From Bacteroidales bacterium UBA2030 (GTDB lineage Bacteria; Bacteroidota; Bacteroidia; Bacteroidales; TTA-H9), in the NCBI GenBank assembly GCA_002332755.1, contig DDBO01000129.1:1-47717 (forward strand): DNA of 47,717 nucleotides, given 5' to 3'. The translations under genes were made by a program, and so were the position numbers. The notes beneath the pieces are model-generated. The model ran no database searches and was not told the origin of the DNA. It worked only from the letters and a program-made list of their open reading frames with translations. Below are positions 8,473-16,571 of this stretch, one piece after another; position 1 is the stretch's first letter; every line of letters starts with the position of its first letter.

Positions 8473-8480
8473 TAATTTTG
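8473..8480 (+). promoter_or_regulatory. -7 box for pgk
   Basis: TAATTTTG, a perfect consensus match, 26 bases before the pgk ATG. It lies in the 63-base gap after the acyl-CoA ligase, so pgk has its own promoter. Confidence 0.55.
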
Positions 8481-8506
8481 CAAGCGAAACCCAATCGTAA
8501 CGCAAT

Positions 8507-9697
8507 ATGAAAACCATTGACAGCTTCAATTTTCAAGGGAAACGTGCCCTGATTAGGGTAGATTTCAACGTTCCCCTCAACGAAAATTTTCAGATCACCG
8601 ATACCACCCGTATCGATGCTACTATTCCCACCATTAAAAAGATTCTTGCCGATGGAGGCTCGGTAATTCTTATGTCGCACCTGGGCAGGCCGAAAGATGG
8701 CCCAACCGATAAATATAGCCTCCGGCATGTAGTTAATTACTTGAGCCAGGCCACAGGTGTCACCGTTAAATTCGCACCCGATTGCATCGGTGAAGAAGCT
8801 TACAAACTCTCCTCCTCCTTAAAACCCGGAGAAATTCTCCTACTTGAAAACCTCCGCTTTTATAAAGAAGAAGAGAAAGGAGACGAAGCTTTTGCTGAAA
8901 AGCTGGCCAAACACGGAGATGTATATGTTAACGATGCTTTCGGAACAGCACACAGGGCTCATGCTTCTACAGCCGTAATTGCCAAATTCTTCCCGACAGC
9001 CAAAATGTTTGGCTATGTGATGGGTAATGAATTGGCTGCTCTAAAAAAAGTGCTTGAAGAAGCCGAAAGGCCCTTTACTGCAATTCTTGGCGGAGCAAAA
9101 GTATCCGGGAAAATTGAAATTATTCAAAACCTGTTGCCCAAAGTCAACAATCTTATCATTGGCGGAGGCATGATGTTCACTTTCATCAAAGCCCTGGGAG
9201 GAAAAGTGGGCAGCTCGCTTGTTGAAGACGATCTCATTCCCGTTGCGCTGCAGGCTCTCGACAAAGCAAAGACACTCGGTGTGAAAATAATTCTTCCGGT
9301 TGATGCTGTAATAGCCGACAAATTCGATAACGAAGCCCATCGGCAGACCTGCAAGGCAGATGAAATTCCGGATGGTTGGATGGGCCTCGATATAGGACCT
9401 GAAACCGTTAAACTCTTCAATGAAGTTATTACAAAGTCGAAGACCCTGTTGTGGAATGGTCCCATGGGCGTATTCGAAATGAGTAATTTCGAAGCAGGCA
9501 CTGTAGCGATTGCAAAAAGCGTGGCAGATGCAACCCAGGAAGGGGCTTATTCACTCATCGGTGGTGGCGATTCTGTGGCTGCTATCAATAAATACAACCT
9601 GGCTGACAAAGTGAGCTATGTTTCAACCGGAGGTGGCGCGATGCTCGAGTATATCGAAGGCAAGGAACTACCCGGTGTGAAATTTGTTAACGAGTAA
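8507..9697 (+). CDS. pgk: Phosphoglycerate kinase
   Basis: The 396-residue glycolytic enzyme that transfers phosphate from 1,3-bisphosphoglycerate to ADP, full length for the bacterial family. The signature RALIRVDFNVPLN is at about 12-24, the substrate-binding HLGRPKDG at about 60-67, LLENLRFYKEEEKGD at about 109-123, the nucleotide site GGAKVSGKIEII at about 194-205 and the C-terminal GGGDSVAAINK. Nothing is missing or unusual. It is monocistronic: own promoter before it, a strong terminator after it. Confidence 0.97.
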   Translation: MKTIDSFNFQGKRALIRVDFNVPLNENFQITDTTRIDATIPTIKKILADGGSVILMSHLGRPKDGPTDKYSLRHVVNYLSQATGVTVKFAPDCIGEEAYKLSSSLKPGEILLLENLRFYKEEEKGDEAFAEKLAKHGDVYVNDAFGTAHRAHASTAVIAKFFPTAKMFGYVMGNELAALKKVLEEAERPFTAILGGAKVSGKIEIIQNLLPKVNNLIIGGGMMFTFIKALGGKVGSSLVEDDLIPVALQALDKAKTLGVKIILPVDAVIADKFDNEAHRQTCKADEIPDGWMGLDIGPETVKLFNEVITKSKTLLWNGPMGVFEMSNFEAGTVAIAKSVADATQEGAYSLIGGGDSVAAINKYNLADKVSYVSTGGGAMLEYIEGKELPGVKFVNE

Positions 9698-9723
9698 ACA
9701 TCGTTTCATAATTCTTTGTATTG

Positions 9724-9759
9724 CCCCGAAAGCTTCAAAAACTTTCGGGGTTTTGTTTT
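9724..9759 (+). terminator. Rho-independent terminator after pgk
   Basis: A perfect 9-bp stem (CCCCGAAAG at 9724-9732 with CTTTCGGGG at 9742-9750) is followed directly by TTTTGTTTT. Confidence 0.9.
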
Positions 9760-9796
9760 GATTATCAAGATTCTGAAAAAAATATTCTATTTCGAC

Positions 9797-9826
9797 TTGA
9801 CATGTCAAAATAAGTTTGTAATTTTG
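9797..9826 (+). promoter_or_regulatory. Promoter of the initiator tRNA
   Basis: A TTG at 9797-9799 and TAATTTTG at 9819-9826 are separated by 19 bases, the textbook Bacteroidota -33/-7 arrangement. The mature tRNA begins 12 bases after the -7 box. Confidence 0.75.
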
Positions 9827-9838
9827 CAAACAGAAAAC

Positions 9839-9910
9839 TGCGGGGTGGAGCAGAGGCAGCTCGTCGGGCTCATAACCCGAAGGTCGCAGGTTCGAATCCT
9901 GCCCCCGCTA
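9839..9910 (+). tRNA. Initiator tRNA-fMet (CAT)
   Basis: A 72-nt cloverleaf with anticodon CAT at 9871-9873. It has the initiator hallmarks: an unpaired first acceptor position (T9839 opposite T9909), an A11:T24 pair in the D stem, and three consecutive G:C pairs at the base of the anticodon stem (GGG 9866-9868 with CCC 9876-9878). The D loop is short (7 bases). CCA is not encoded (the next bases are CTAC), so it must be added after transcription. Confidence 0.95.
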
Positions 9911-9924
9911 CTACAAAAAAGCTT

Positions 9925-9957
9925 TGGCCGTCGTTTATGAGGCGGCCATCTTTATTT
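9925..9957 (+). terminator. Terminator after tRNA-fMet
   Basis: A stem of TGGCCG (9925-9930) with CGGCCA (9943-9948), extended by a G-T and a C-G pair, is followed by the T-rich TCTTTATTTT. Confidence 0.75.
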
Positions 9958-10079
9958 TCATCTCCGGTTATAATTTCAACACTAAACCTGTAAGAGAATA
10001 TAGATTCTTGTCGACAAAAGCCTGATACTGCAACTCCAAACGATACATCAAGATTTTATGAAAAACTGATAAAATGCAT

Positions 10080-10087
10080 TATTTTTG
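10080..10087 (+). promoter_or_regulatory. -7 box for the receiver protein gene
   Basis: TATTTTTG matches TAnnTTTG and lies 33 bases before the ATG at 10121. It overlaps the alternative upstream start at 10085, which is therefore rejected. The rest of the 9958-10079 gap shows nothing recognisable. Confidence 0.5.
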
Positions 10088-10120
10088 TATTCAGCAAAAC
10101 TACCAATAACTCCTGCCAGC

Positions 10121-10495
10121 ATGTCCAGAATACTTTTGGTTGATGACGACCGGAATTTTGCCGTTAACCTTCAACAGCTTCTAGAACGAAAAGGTTACAA
10201 TACGGATGTGGAGTTTAGTACCTTTCAGGCTATTGAAAGATTAAGGTCTTTGCCCTACGATTTTCTGATCACCGATATTCGTATTCCGGGAGAAGAGGGG
10301 GGGTTGGAAATCATCAGAGAATGCAGAAATATTGCACCCGACATCAAAATAATTGCGATTTCAGGAGGAGGTTATATTCCAGCCAGCGATTATTTGCGAG
10401 TTTCTCAGTTGTTTGGTGCCAACAGCATTCTGCAAAAACCTTTCTTTGTAGAAGACTTACTCAATGAGATTGAAAGACTAGAAAACGAGCATTAA
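10121..10495 (+). CDS. Single-domain response regulator (CheY-like receiver)
   Basis: 124 residues comprising only a receiver domain. The acidic pocket is Asp8/Asp9, the phosphoacceptor Asp52 (LITDIRIPGE), the switch Ser81 (AISGGG) and the invariant Lys106 (LQKPF). There is no output domain and no histidine kinase in the window, so its partner and output are unknown; by family it would act through protein contact or as a phosphorelay intermediate. An insert-like GEEGG after the phosphorylation site is slightly longer than in CheY. It sits between the initiator tRNA and a MATE pump that has its own promoter. Confidence 0.9.
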   Translation: MSRILLVDDDRNFAVNLQQLLERKGYNTDVEFSTFQAIERLRSLPYDFLITDIRIPGEEGGLEIIRECRNIAPDIKIIAISGGGYIPASDYLRVSQLFGANSILQKPFFVEDLLNEIERLENEH

Positions 10496-10521
10496 ACCAG
10501 GTCTGATACGTAGTAAACTTC

Positions 10522-10529
10522 TAACTTTG
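10522..10529 (+). promoter_or_regulatory. -7 box for the MATE transporter gene
   Basis: TAACTTTG matches the consensus and ends 17 bases before the TTG start at 10547, supporting that non-ATG start. Confidence 0.5.
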
Positions 10530-10546
10530 CGGGAAAAATCAATATT

Positions 10547-11878
10547 TTGAAACCTGTCCCTTCCTATCGGCAGATCTGGGAAATCGCGTATCCTATAATT
10601 TTAAGCTTAATAGCACAAAATGTAGTAAATGTGACAGATACGGCCTTTTTAGGTCGTCTGGGTGAAATACCCTTGGGGGCTGCCGCTATAGGAGGATTGT
10701 TCTATGTGGCTCTGTTCATGCTGGGGTTTGGCTTTGCCACCGGCGTACAAATCCTGACAGGAAGATACAATGGCCGTGACCAACTCCATCGAATTGGAGA
10801 AGTGGTAATGCAAGGCTTTTTTACCCTACTTCTGTTCGCACTAACATTGATTCTCGTTTACCACGTGGCGGGTACTTCTATTATTAACATAACTGTAAAA
10901 AGTGAGAATATTCGTCAAGCCACCACGGAATTTCTCCGATTCAGAATTTGGGGTCTTCTTCCCGCCTTCCTGAATGTGAATTTTAGGGCATTTTATGTAG
11001 GCATCACCCGCACCCGGGTGCTTTCATTGTCCTCTTTCCTTATGGCAGGTCTCAACGTGATTCTCGATTATGCCCTCATATTTGGCCATTTCGGCCTGCC
11101 AGCCATGGGCATAAGCGGTGCAGCTATTGCTTCCGTAATTTCCGAATCCGCATCCGCCCTGTTTTTCATCGCTTATACTCGTTATAAGTGCAACTTCCAA
11201 AACTACGCCCTTAAATTTCCCTTTAAACTCCGTTGGAAGGTTTTCAGAACCACCATCGACTTATCCGTGTGGGTAATGCTTCAGAACTTTGTTTCGCTTG
11301 CCGGATGGCTGGTATTTTTTATGATGGTGGAAAAAACCGGCGAACTAAACCTCGCTGCATCCAACGTTATCCGGAGCCTTTACCTGGTAATGATGATTCC
11401 TATATGGGGTTTCGCTACTTCGGTGAATACCCTTGTAAGTAATTCTATGGGAGCTTATGGCCCAAAATATGTAACTAAAATCATCGGCAAAGTTGCCGTT
11501 TTAAGTACCATCCTTTTGGCGATTGTTTCACTGTTAATGCTGCTTTTCCCGGTACCTATGTTACGCATCTACACGCCTGACCCGGAAATTATAAAAGCAG
11601 CCCGCCCTGTCATGTATCTCATCAGCGGCGTTCTACCCTTATTTTCTATTAGCATTATGCTCTTTAACGGAGTTACAGGCACTGCCAACACACGCATCAG
11701 CATGCTCATTGAATTTTCAGCCATAGTTATTTATCTTTGGGCTGCATATTGCCTGGCTATCGTTTGGGAAAAATCCCTCACTATCATCTGGTCGGTCGAG
11801 TACCTCTATTTCATTGTACTTGGCGGACTATCTCTGATTTATCTTCGCTCCGGGCATTGGAAAAAAATAAAAATCTAA
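10547..11878 (+). CDS. MATE-family efflux transporter
   Basis: A 443-residue inner-membrane exporter of the MATE (NorM/DinF-like) family, which uses a cation gradient to expel drugs or metabolites. Twelve hydrophobic segments in two six-helix bundles are visible, beginning with IWEIAYPIILSLIAQNVVNVTDTAFLGRLG, which matches the conserved N-terminal MATE opening, and GINAVLDY-like NVILDYALIFG in the first half. The start is TTG at 10547: the next in-frame ATG comes only in the second membrane segment, and the promoter box lies directly upstream. Substrate cannot be predicted. Confidence 0.9.
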   Translation: MKPVPSYRQIWEIAYPIILSLIAQNVVNVTDTAFLGRLGEIPLGAAAIGGLFYVALFMLGFGFATGVQILTGRYNGRDQLHRIGEVVMQGFFTLLLFALTLILVYHVAGTSIINITVKSENIRQATTEFLRFRIWGLLPAFLNVNFRAFYVGITRTRVLSLSSFLMAGLNVILDYALIFGHFGLPAMGISGAAIASVISESASALFFIAYTRYKCNFQNYALKFPFKLRWKVFRTTIDLSVWVMLQNFVSLAGWLVFFMMVEKTGELNLAASNVIRSLYLVMMIPIWGFATSVNTLVSNSMGAYGPKYVTKIIGKVAVLSTILLAIVSLLMLLFPVPMLRIYTPDPEIIKAARPVMYLISGVLPLFSISIMLFNGVTGTANTRISMLIEFSAIVIYLWAAYCLAIVWEKSLTIIWSVEYLYFIVLGGLSLIYLRSGHWKKIKI

Positions 11879-11888
11879 GCCGAAACCT

Positions 11889-11896
11889 TACCTTTG
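11889..11896 (+). promoter_or_regulatory. -7 box for the GT2/GT4 pair
   Basis: TACCTTTG fits TAnnTTTG, 18 bases before the ATG at 11915. A TTG start inside this box (11894) is thereby excluded. Confidence 0.5.
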
Positions 11897-11914
11897 TGTC
11901 AGAAACTTTCTTCC

Positions 11915-12676
11915 ATGGCACGCTTAGCGCTGGTAGTAATCACCCTCAACGAAGAAAAAAATATTGAAAGATGCCTTTCCTCGGCCAGCGGCCTTGCCGA
12001 TGAACTGATTGTTGTAGATTCAGGTTCGCATGACAGAACTATTGAGCTTGCACAACAAATGGGGGCAAAGGTGATATTTCACCCCTTCGAAAACCACATT
12101 AGCCAGAAAAATTACGCGTTTAGCCAGGCTACATCCGATTGGATACTCTCTCTCGATGCAGATGAAGCGCTCTCCGACACATTAAAAAACTCTATCCGCG
12201 AAGCACTGAACAATCCACAGTATAAAGGATACACTATGAATCGGCTCACCAATTATTGTGGCCGATGGATAAAGCATAGTGGATGGTACCCCGACAGAAA
12301 ACTCAGGCTGGTAAAAAAAGGAAAAGCACACTGGACAGGACGTAACCCACACGACCGCCTGATATTGAATGAACAAACCCGTACTGGACATCTTTCAGGC
12401 GACATTTTGCATTATTCCTATTATACACTCCAAGACCACATCGACCAGATGTCGGATTTTTCTTGCATAGCCGCTAAGGAACTTCTTAAGCAAGGTCTTA
12501 AACCTCACTTTTACCACTTTGTTTTGAAACCTTCCTTTAAGTTTTTCCGACATTATGTACTAAAACTCGGTTTTCTTGACGGATATGAAGGATTTCAGAT
12601 TGCCCGGCTTTCAGCTTACGGCCAGTTCTTGAAATACGCCAGATTAAGAGAACTATATAAAAATAACCAGGCATGA
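11915..12676 (+). CDS. Family 2 glycosyltransferase (WaaE/KdtX-like)
   Basis: 253 residues with a GT-A fold. The N-terminal strand LALVVITLNEEKNIERCL, the DELIVVDSGSHDRT nucleotide-binding segment and the metal-binding DADEALS (after WILSL) are classic. The later HSGWYPDRKLRLVKKGKAHW and GHLSGDILHYSY segments match WaaE/KdtX enzymes that add a sugar to the lipopolysaccharide core, using a nucleotide-sugar at the cytoplasmic face of the membrane. It overlaps the following GT4 gene by four bases (ATGA), implying translational coupling. The real donor and acceptor are unknown. Confidence 0.85.
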   Translation: MARLALVVITLNEEKNIERCLSSASGLADELIVVDSGSHDRTIELAQQMGAKVIFHPFENHISQKNYAFSQATSDWILSLDADEALSDTLKNSIREALNNPQYKGYTMNRLTNYCGRWIKHSGWYPDRKLRLVKKGKAHWTGRNPHDRLILNEQTRTGHLSGDILHYSYYTLQDHIDQMSDFSCIAAKELLKQGLKPHFYHFVLKPSFKFFRHYVLKLGFLDGYEGFQIARLSAYGQFLKYARLRELYKNNQA

Positions 12677-13773
12677 AGGTTTTGCATATTTCGACCCAGG
12701 AAAAATGGGGAGGAGGCGAACAACAATTACTATATTTGATGCAACACCTTGAAAATGTATTACATATTGTGTTTTGCCCTTACCATGCACCTCTCCATGC
12801 AAAAGCCGATCAGCTGGGAATAAAAACATTCCCATTTACAACTGTATTTTCATGGCTGCAAAACCTGACTCTTCCTTATCGTATATGGTCTTTGGTTCGC
12901 CAAAACCAACCTGATGTAATACATGCCCACGACAGCAAGGCACACACCCTGGTCTGGCTGGCAAGATGCCTATGGAGGATCAAAACCCCGCTAATTGTGA
13001 GCCGCAGGGTTACACTGGGAAAACACAGGAATTATTTGTCGCGGATTAAATATAATCACCCTTCCATCGTTTATTATATCTGCGTGAGTGAAGCTGTAAG
13101 GCATAGTTTGCAAAAGGTTGTTAAACAGAACGAGAAACTTAAGGTTATTTATAGCGGTATCAATCCCTCCCGATTTCCCTACCGATCACCCATTAATTAC
13201 CTCAGGGATGAATTTCGAATACCTCAGCCTATCCGTATCATCGGCAACATTGCTTCTTTGGTGCCAGCTAAGGATTACGCCACGTTTCTTACTACTGCAT
13301 TCCTCTTGATTCAGAGGCGAAGCGATTTGCGATTTTTCATTGTCGGGGAGGGCACTGAAAGAAAAAAGCTGGAGGAATTAGCCCAACAACTGAATATCAA
13401 TGATTATGTGATTTTCACAGGTTTTCGTAAGGATATTGAATATATCCTGCCCTCTTTCGATATTTTCCTTTTCACTTCTCAAAGCGAAGGATTGGGCACA
13501 ATAGTCCTCGACGCAATGGTTTGTGGGGTTCCTGTTGTAGCCACACGGGCAGGAGGTATTCCTGAAATGATTCATCACCTTGAAAATGGATTACTGGCCG
13601 ACCCTGGCGATGCAACGGCCCTGGCAGAAGCTGTGTTACGACTGCTCGAGGATGAAACCCTTAGAAAGAACATTACCAGCCGGGCTTCTGCCTGGGTAAA
13701 AGAATTCGAGGCCTCTCGTATGGCCTCCTTAACTTTTGAGATTTATAAAAAAACAATGAATATCAATCCTTAA
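12673..13773 (+). CDS. Family 4 glycosyltransferase
   Basis: A 366-residue GT-B glycosyltransferase. The N-terminal half starts MKVLHISTQEKWGGGEQQLLYLM, with the glycine-rich acceptor loop typical of GT4; the C-terminal half has IGNIASLVPAKDYATFL, FFIVGEGTERKKLEELA and the donor-binding FTSQSEGLGTIVLDAMVCGVPVVAT region with the E-x7-E motif. It is coupled by an ATGA overlap to the upstream GT2 gene, so both probably act on one glycan, likely LPS or another envelope polysaccharide. Sugar specificity cannot be read. Confidence 0.88.
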   Translation: MKVLHISTQEKWGGGEQQLLYLMQHLENVLHIVFCPYHAPLHAKADQLGIKTFPFTTVFSWLQNLTLPYRIWSLVRQNQPDVIHAHDSKAHTLVWLARCLWRIKTPLIVSRRVTLGKHRNYLSRIKYNHPSIVYYICVSEAVRHSLQKVVKQNEKLKVIYSGINPSRFPYRSPINYLRDEFRIPQPIRIIGNIASLVPAKDYATFLTTAFLLIQRRSDLRFFIVGEGTERKKLEELAQQLNINDYVIFTGFRKDIEYILPSFDIFLFTSQSEGLGTIVLDAMVCGVPVVATRAGGIPEMIHHLENGLLADPGDATALAEAVLRLLEDETLRKNITSRASAWVKEFEASRMASLTFEIYKKTMNINP

Positions 13774-13796
13774 CCAGAAGCTTAAAGCCAATTCCT

Positions 13797-13804
13797 TACT
13801 TTTG
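13797..13804 (+). promoter_or_regulatory. -7 box for the lipid kinase gene
   Basis: TACTTTTG matches TAnnTTTG, 25 bases before the ATG at 13830. Confidence 0.5.
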
Positions 13805-13829
13805 CACTCCGTTTTTTAAAAGTACCCCT

Positions 13830-14810
13830 ATGGCTAAAACCCTGAAGTCCGCACTTGAAGAATGGTTTGTAATTGTTAATCCTCATGCCGGACTCAGTAA
13901 ATGCGGACGCGATTGGCCTCGTATCTATCAAATGCTTACCGAGGCAGGCATTGCCTTTACACACACCCTCACAACGCATAAAGAACATGCCATAAGCATT
14001 ACTACCACTGCCATAAAAAAAGGATTCCGGAAATTTATTGTTGTGGGTGGAGATGGTACACTCAACGAAGTAGTCAATGGGCTTTTTATACAAAATCTCA
14101 TTCCCATAGAAGAATTTACCATAGGACTCATTCCTGTAGGCACAGGTAATGATTGGAGGCGTTCTTTCGGCATTTCCGATAACTACCGGGAAGCCATTCA
14201 TACATTAATCAAGGGGAAAGTCTTTTCTCAGGATGTTGGCCTCATCACCTATCAGAACGCCCGTGGACCCAAAAAAAGATTTTTTGTGAATGTTGCAGGA
14301 ATGGGCTACGACGCTATGGTCGCCCGCAAAACCAATACCCAGAAAGACAAAGGCAAAGGGGGGCCTCTTTCTTATTTGATCAACCTTTTTACCAGCCTGC
14401 TGTATTACCGATATACTCGCGTGAAAGTAATAGCCGATGGCACTCATGCAGAGAGCGATACTTTTAGTTTGAGCGTCGGTATTGGACAATTTAACGGAGG
14501 GGGCATGAGGCAGTTACCGTTTGCCCATCCTGCCGACGGCCTTCTCGATATGACCCTGATTCAAAAAGTTGGCAAATTCACTATAATTAAGGAAGTAAAA
14601 AATCTTTACGACGGCAGCTTCATCCACCATCCCAAAGTTAAAACTTACAGAGCCAAAGAATTTACCATAGAATCCGTACCGCCCATCGAGCTTGAAGTGG
14701 ATGGTGAGTCGCTCGGTCACAGCCCTTTTAAGGTGCAAATCGTACCATCGGTTCTAAAAATCATTGGAGAAACAATGGTTGAGCCGTCTCCAATCCTGAA
14801 AAAGCATTAG
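13830..14810 (+). CDS. Diacylglycerol kinase-family lipid kinase (YegS/DgkB-like)
   Basis: 326 residues. The N-terminal WFVIVNPHAG and the diagnostic GGDGTLNEVVNGL (from about residue 72) form the nucleotide-binding site of the diacylglycerol/sphingosine kinase fold, followed by GLIPVGTGNDWRRSFG. The C-terminal lobe contains FFVNVAGMGYDAMV and the GGGMRQLPFAHPADGLLD segment, with the closing IELEVDGES strand. It would phosphorylate a lipid head group at the membrane; whether diacylglycerol, a sphingoid base or phosphatidylglycerol is used is unknown. The latter matters here because many Bacteroidales make sphingolipids. Confidence 0.88.
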   Translation: MAKTLKSALEEWFVIVNPHAGLSKCGRDWPRIYQMLTEAGIAFTHTLTTHKEHAISITTTAIKKGFRKFIVVGGDGTLNEVVNGLFIQNLIPIEEFTIGLIPVGTGNDWRRSFGISDNYREAIHTLIKGKVFSQDVGLITYQNARGPKKRFFVNVAGMGYDAMVARKTNTQKDKGKGGPLSYLINLFTSLLYYRYTRVKVIADGTHAESDTFSLSVGIGQFNGGGMRQLPFAHPADGLLDMTLIQKVGKFTIIKEVKNLYDGSFIHHPKVKTYRAKEFTIESVPPIELEVDGESLGHSPFKVQIVPSVLKIIGETMVEPSPILKKH

Positions 14811-14961
14811 CATCACGAATATAGACCCAAGACAGGAAGTTGCAAAAAACGGGAAGCCTATCAAGACAGAGAAAGGTTTTGCTAAAAATCAACTGCTTAT
14901 AATTTAAGGCCATAACTGTTTGAAATAATTCAATGGTAAACCCAAGCCTGCCCATTCCTTG

Positions 14962-14969
14962 TAAATTTG
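14962..14969 (+). promoter_or_regulatory. -7 box for the DUF2027-Smr gene
   Basis: TAAATTTG, perfect consensus, only 12 bases before the ATG at 14982. The 150 bases between it and the lipid kinase gene show nothing else I recognise. Confidence 0.55.
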
Positions 14970-14981
14970 CAAACAAAAAAT

Positions 14982-16106
14982 ATGAGCTTACAACCAGGCG
15001 ACAAAGTAAAATTTTTGAACCAACAAGGCGGAGGAACGATAGTTCGTATCATTAAGCCGGGGTTGGTAGCTGTGCTTATTGATGATGGATTCGAAATTCC
15101 AACCCCTGAATCGGAATTGGTAAAAATAGGCGGAGAAAGTGCAGCGGCGCGTTACTTCAGCGAAACTTCGCATGAGAAACCCAGAGCATCGGAGAATTCA
15201 ACATCTAAACCGCAAAAGCCTGACTCTTCCGGGCATTTAACCGAATCTTATGTAGAAGCCTTGCCGACATCGGCCAGGGGAAGTTCTAATGTGCCCGGCA
15301 TTTATCTGGCCTTCGAGCCCCTCGACCAAAAATGGCTGATATCGGGTTCACTCGAACTTACCCTGAGTAATCTCAGCGATTACGATGTAATTTATACCCT
15401 TTTCCACAAAACACCCGGTGGAGGTTACACTGGTCGAGATTATGGCAACATACCCCCTATGCATAAGGCGATTATCGATGTCATAAAAAGGGAAGACCTC
15501 GACTATGTTGCCGACGGAATCGTTGAGTTGATGTTTATCAAAGACAAAATGCCCTCAGTATGGTTACCCTCCGTTGCAGCATTTAAAATCAAATCCGTAA
15601 GATTTACCAAGGAAGATAATTATAAAACCTACGCATTTCTCAACCGCAAAGCTTTTGTTTATCAATTGGCAGAAATCAGCAGACTAAAATCTGCCAGTCG
15701 GCTCGAGGAGATGGAGAAATATGGGGAAGAAACCATGGTTGTCGAAAAAGCCGAACAGATAAAACCTCTTTCCTTCATCGCCCGACACAAAACAGCACCA
15801 CGCGAGGCTGTTGTTGACTTGCATGCTGAAGCCATTTTAGAAGATCATCGGGAAGTGCCTCCGGAAGAATTGCTTAATCTGCAGCTGGCTTATTTCACCC
15901 GTTGTATGGAAGCTGCTATCATCGATAATTACTATAAAGTCATTTTTATTCACGGAGTAGGCAATGGGGTTTTAAAAAAGGCCATTATTGAGCGTTTAAG
16001 GGAATATCCAAATGTCATATGGCAACAAGCGCCTTTTGCCCGTTTTGGGATGGGAGCCATTGAAGTAATGATCATGCGGCCATCAAAAGCTTCGGCCGAA
16101 GAATAG
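14982..16106 (+). CDS. DUF2027 protein with C-terminal Smr domain
   Basis: 374 residues. The N-terminus (about 1-45: LQPGDKVKFLNQQGGGTIVRI) resembles a small beta-barrel as in the MutS2 C-terminal region. A central beta-sandwich-like DUF2027 part follows a low-complexity Ser/Pro/Lys linker. The C-terminal Smr domain (about 285-370) has the VDLHAEAI motif and the HGVGNGVLK loop that define Smr nucleases, closing with a GMGAIEVMI strand. Smr domains bind or cleave branched nucleic acid or mRNA in stalled ribosome complexes in other proteins. The exact role here is unknown. It lies just upstream of rnpB. Confidence 0.85.
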   Translation: MSLQPGDKVKFLNQQGGGTIVRIIKPGLVAVLIDDGFEIPTPESELVKIGGESAAARYFSETSHEKPRASENSTSKPQKPDSSGHLTESYVEALPTSARGSSNVPGIYLAFEPLDQKWLISGSLELTLSNLSDYDVIYTLFHKTPGGGYTGRDYGNIPPMHKAIIDVIKREDLDYVADGIVELMFIKDKMPSVWLPSVAAFKIKSVRFTKEDNYKTYAFLNRKAFVYQLAEISRLKSASRLEEMEKYGEETMVVEKAEQIKPLSFIARHKTAPREAVVDLHAEAILEDHREVPPEELLNLQLAYFTRCMEAAIIDNYYKVIFIHGVGNGVLKKAIIERLREYPNVIWQQAPFARFGMGAIEVMIMRPSKASAEE

Positions 16107-16126
16107 AAGCGGCGCGGTTTTTGATA

Positions 16127-16134
16127 TAAATTTG
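16127..16134 (+). promoter_or_regulatory. -7 box for rnpB
   Basis: TAAATTTG ends 9 bases before the P1 helix of RNase P RNA begins. No good -33 TTG is seen. Confidence 0.6.
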
Positions 16135-16143
16135 TGGCGAAAA

Positions 16144-16536
16144 GCTGTGCATGGACGTTCTATCGCCTCGCTGCGAAAGCAACGGGGAGGAAAGTCGGGA
16201 CAACACAGGGCAGCCTGCTTCCTAACGGGAAGGTACCAGGCCCGAAAGGACCGGGTAACAGAAAGTGCCACAGAAAATTACCGCCTCAGCAATGGGGTAA
16301 GGGTGAAAACGTGGGGTAAGAGCCCACGCAATGTAATGGTGACATTGCATTGGGGTAAACCTCAGGCGTTGAAAGGCCAAATAAACCGGGGTGTCCTGCC
16401 TGGCAGGATCTAAGGGTGGCCCGCCCGATTCCCGGAGGGTAGGCCGATTGAGGCAACGGGTGACCGTTGTCCCAGATAAATGATAGAAATCCGGTTGCGG
16501 CCGGATACAGAATCCCGCTTACAGGCCATGCACAGT
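16144..16536 (+). ncRNA. rnpB: RNase P RNA, class A
   Basis: About 393 nt. The ends pair as helix P1 (CTGTGCATGG at 16145-16154 with CCATGCACAG at 16526-16535). The conserved core is present: GAGGAAAGTC at 16187-16196, the AGTGCCACAGAAAA segment near 16263, and the 3' AGATAAATGATAG segment near 16474. This is the catalytic RNA that trims the 5' leaders of tRNA precursors together with the RnpA protein. Open reading frames across it are fortuitous. Confidence 0.95.
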
Positions 16537-16551
16537 CTTTTTTTAATTTTG
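16536..16551 (+). promoter_or_regulatory. rnpB T-tract fused to the -7 box of the next gene
   Basis: P1 of rnpB is followed by TCTTTTTTT, which serves as the end of the RNA, and the same T tract runs into TAATTTTG (16544-16551), a perfect -7 box for the holin-like gene whose ATG is 20 bases later. Confidence 0.55.
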
Positions 16552-16571
16552 TTCGCTATTCAATATAAAAC

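Noticed and set aside
9716..9940. Reading frame spanning the initiator tRNA
   Set aside because: It crosses a clear tRNA and the pgk terminator; its GLITRRSQVRILPP segment is a common by-product of translating tRNA genes.
16132..16413. Reading frames within the RNase P RNA
   Set aside because: The DNA has the conserved secondary structure and sequence core of rnpB, so the frames are incidental.
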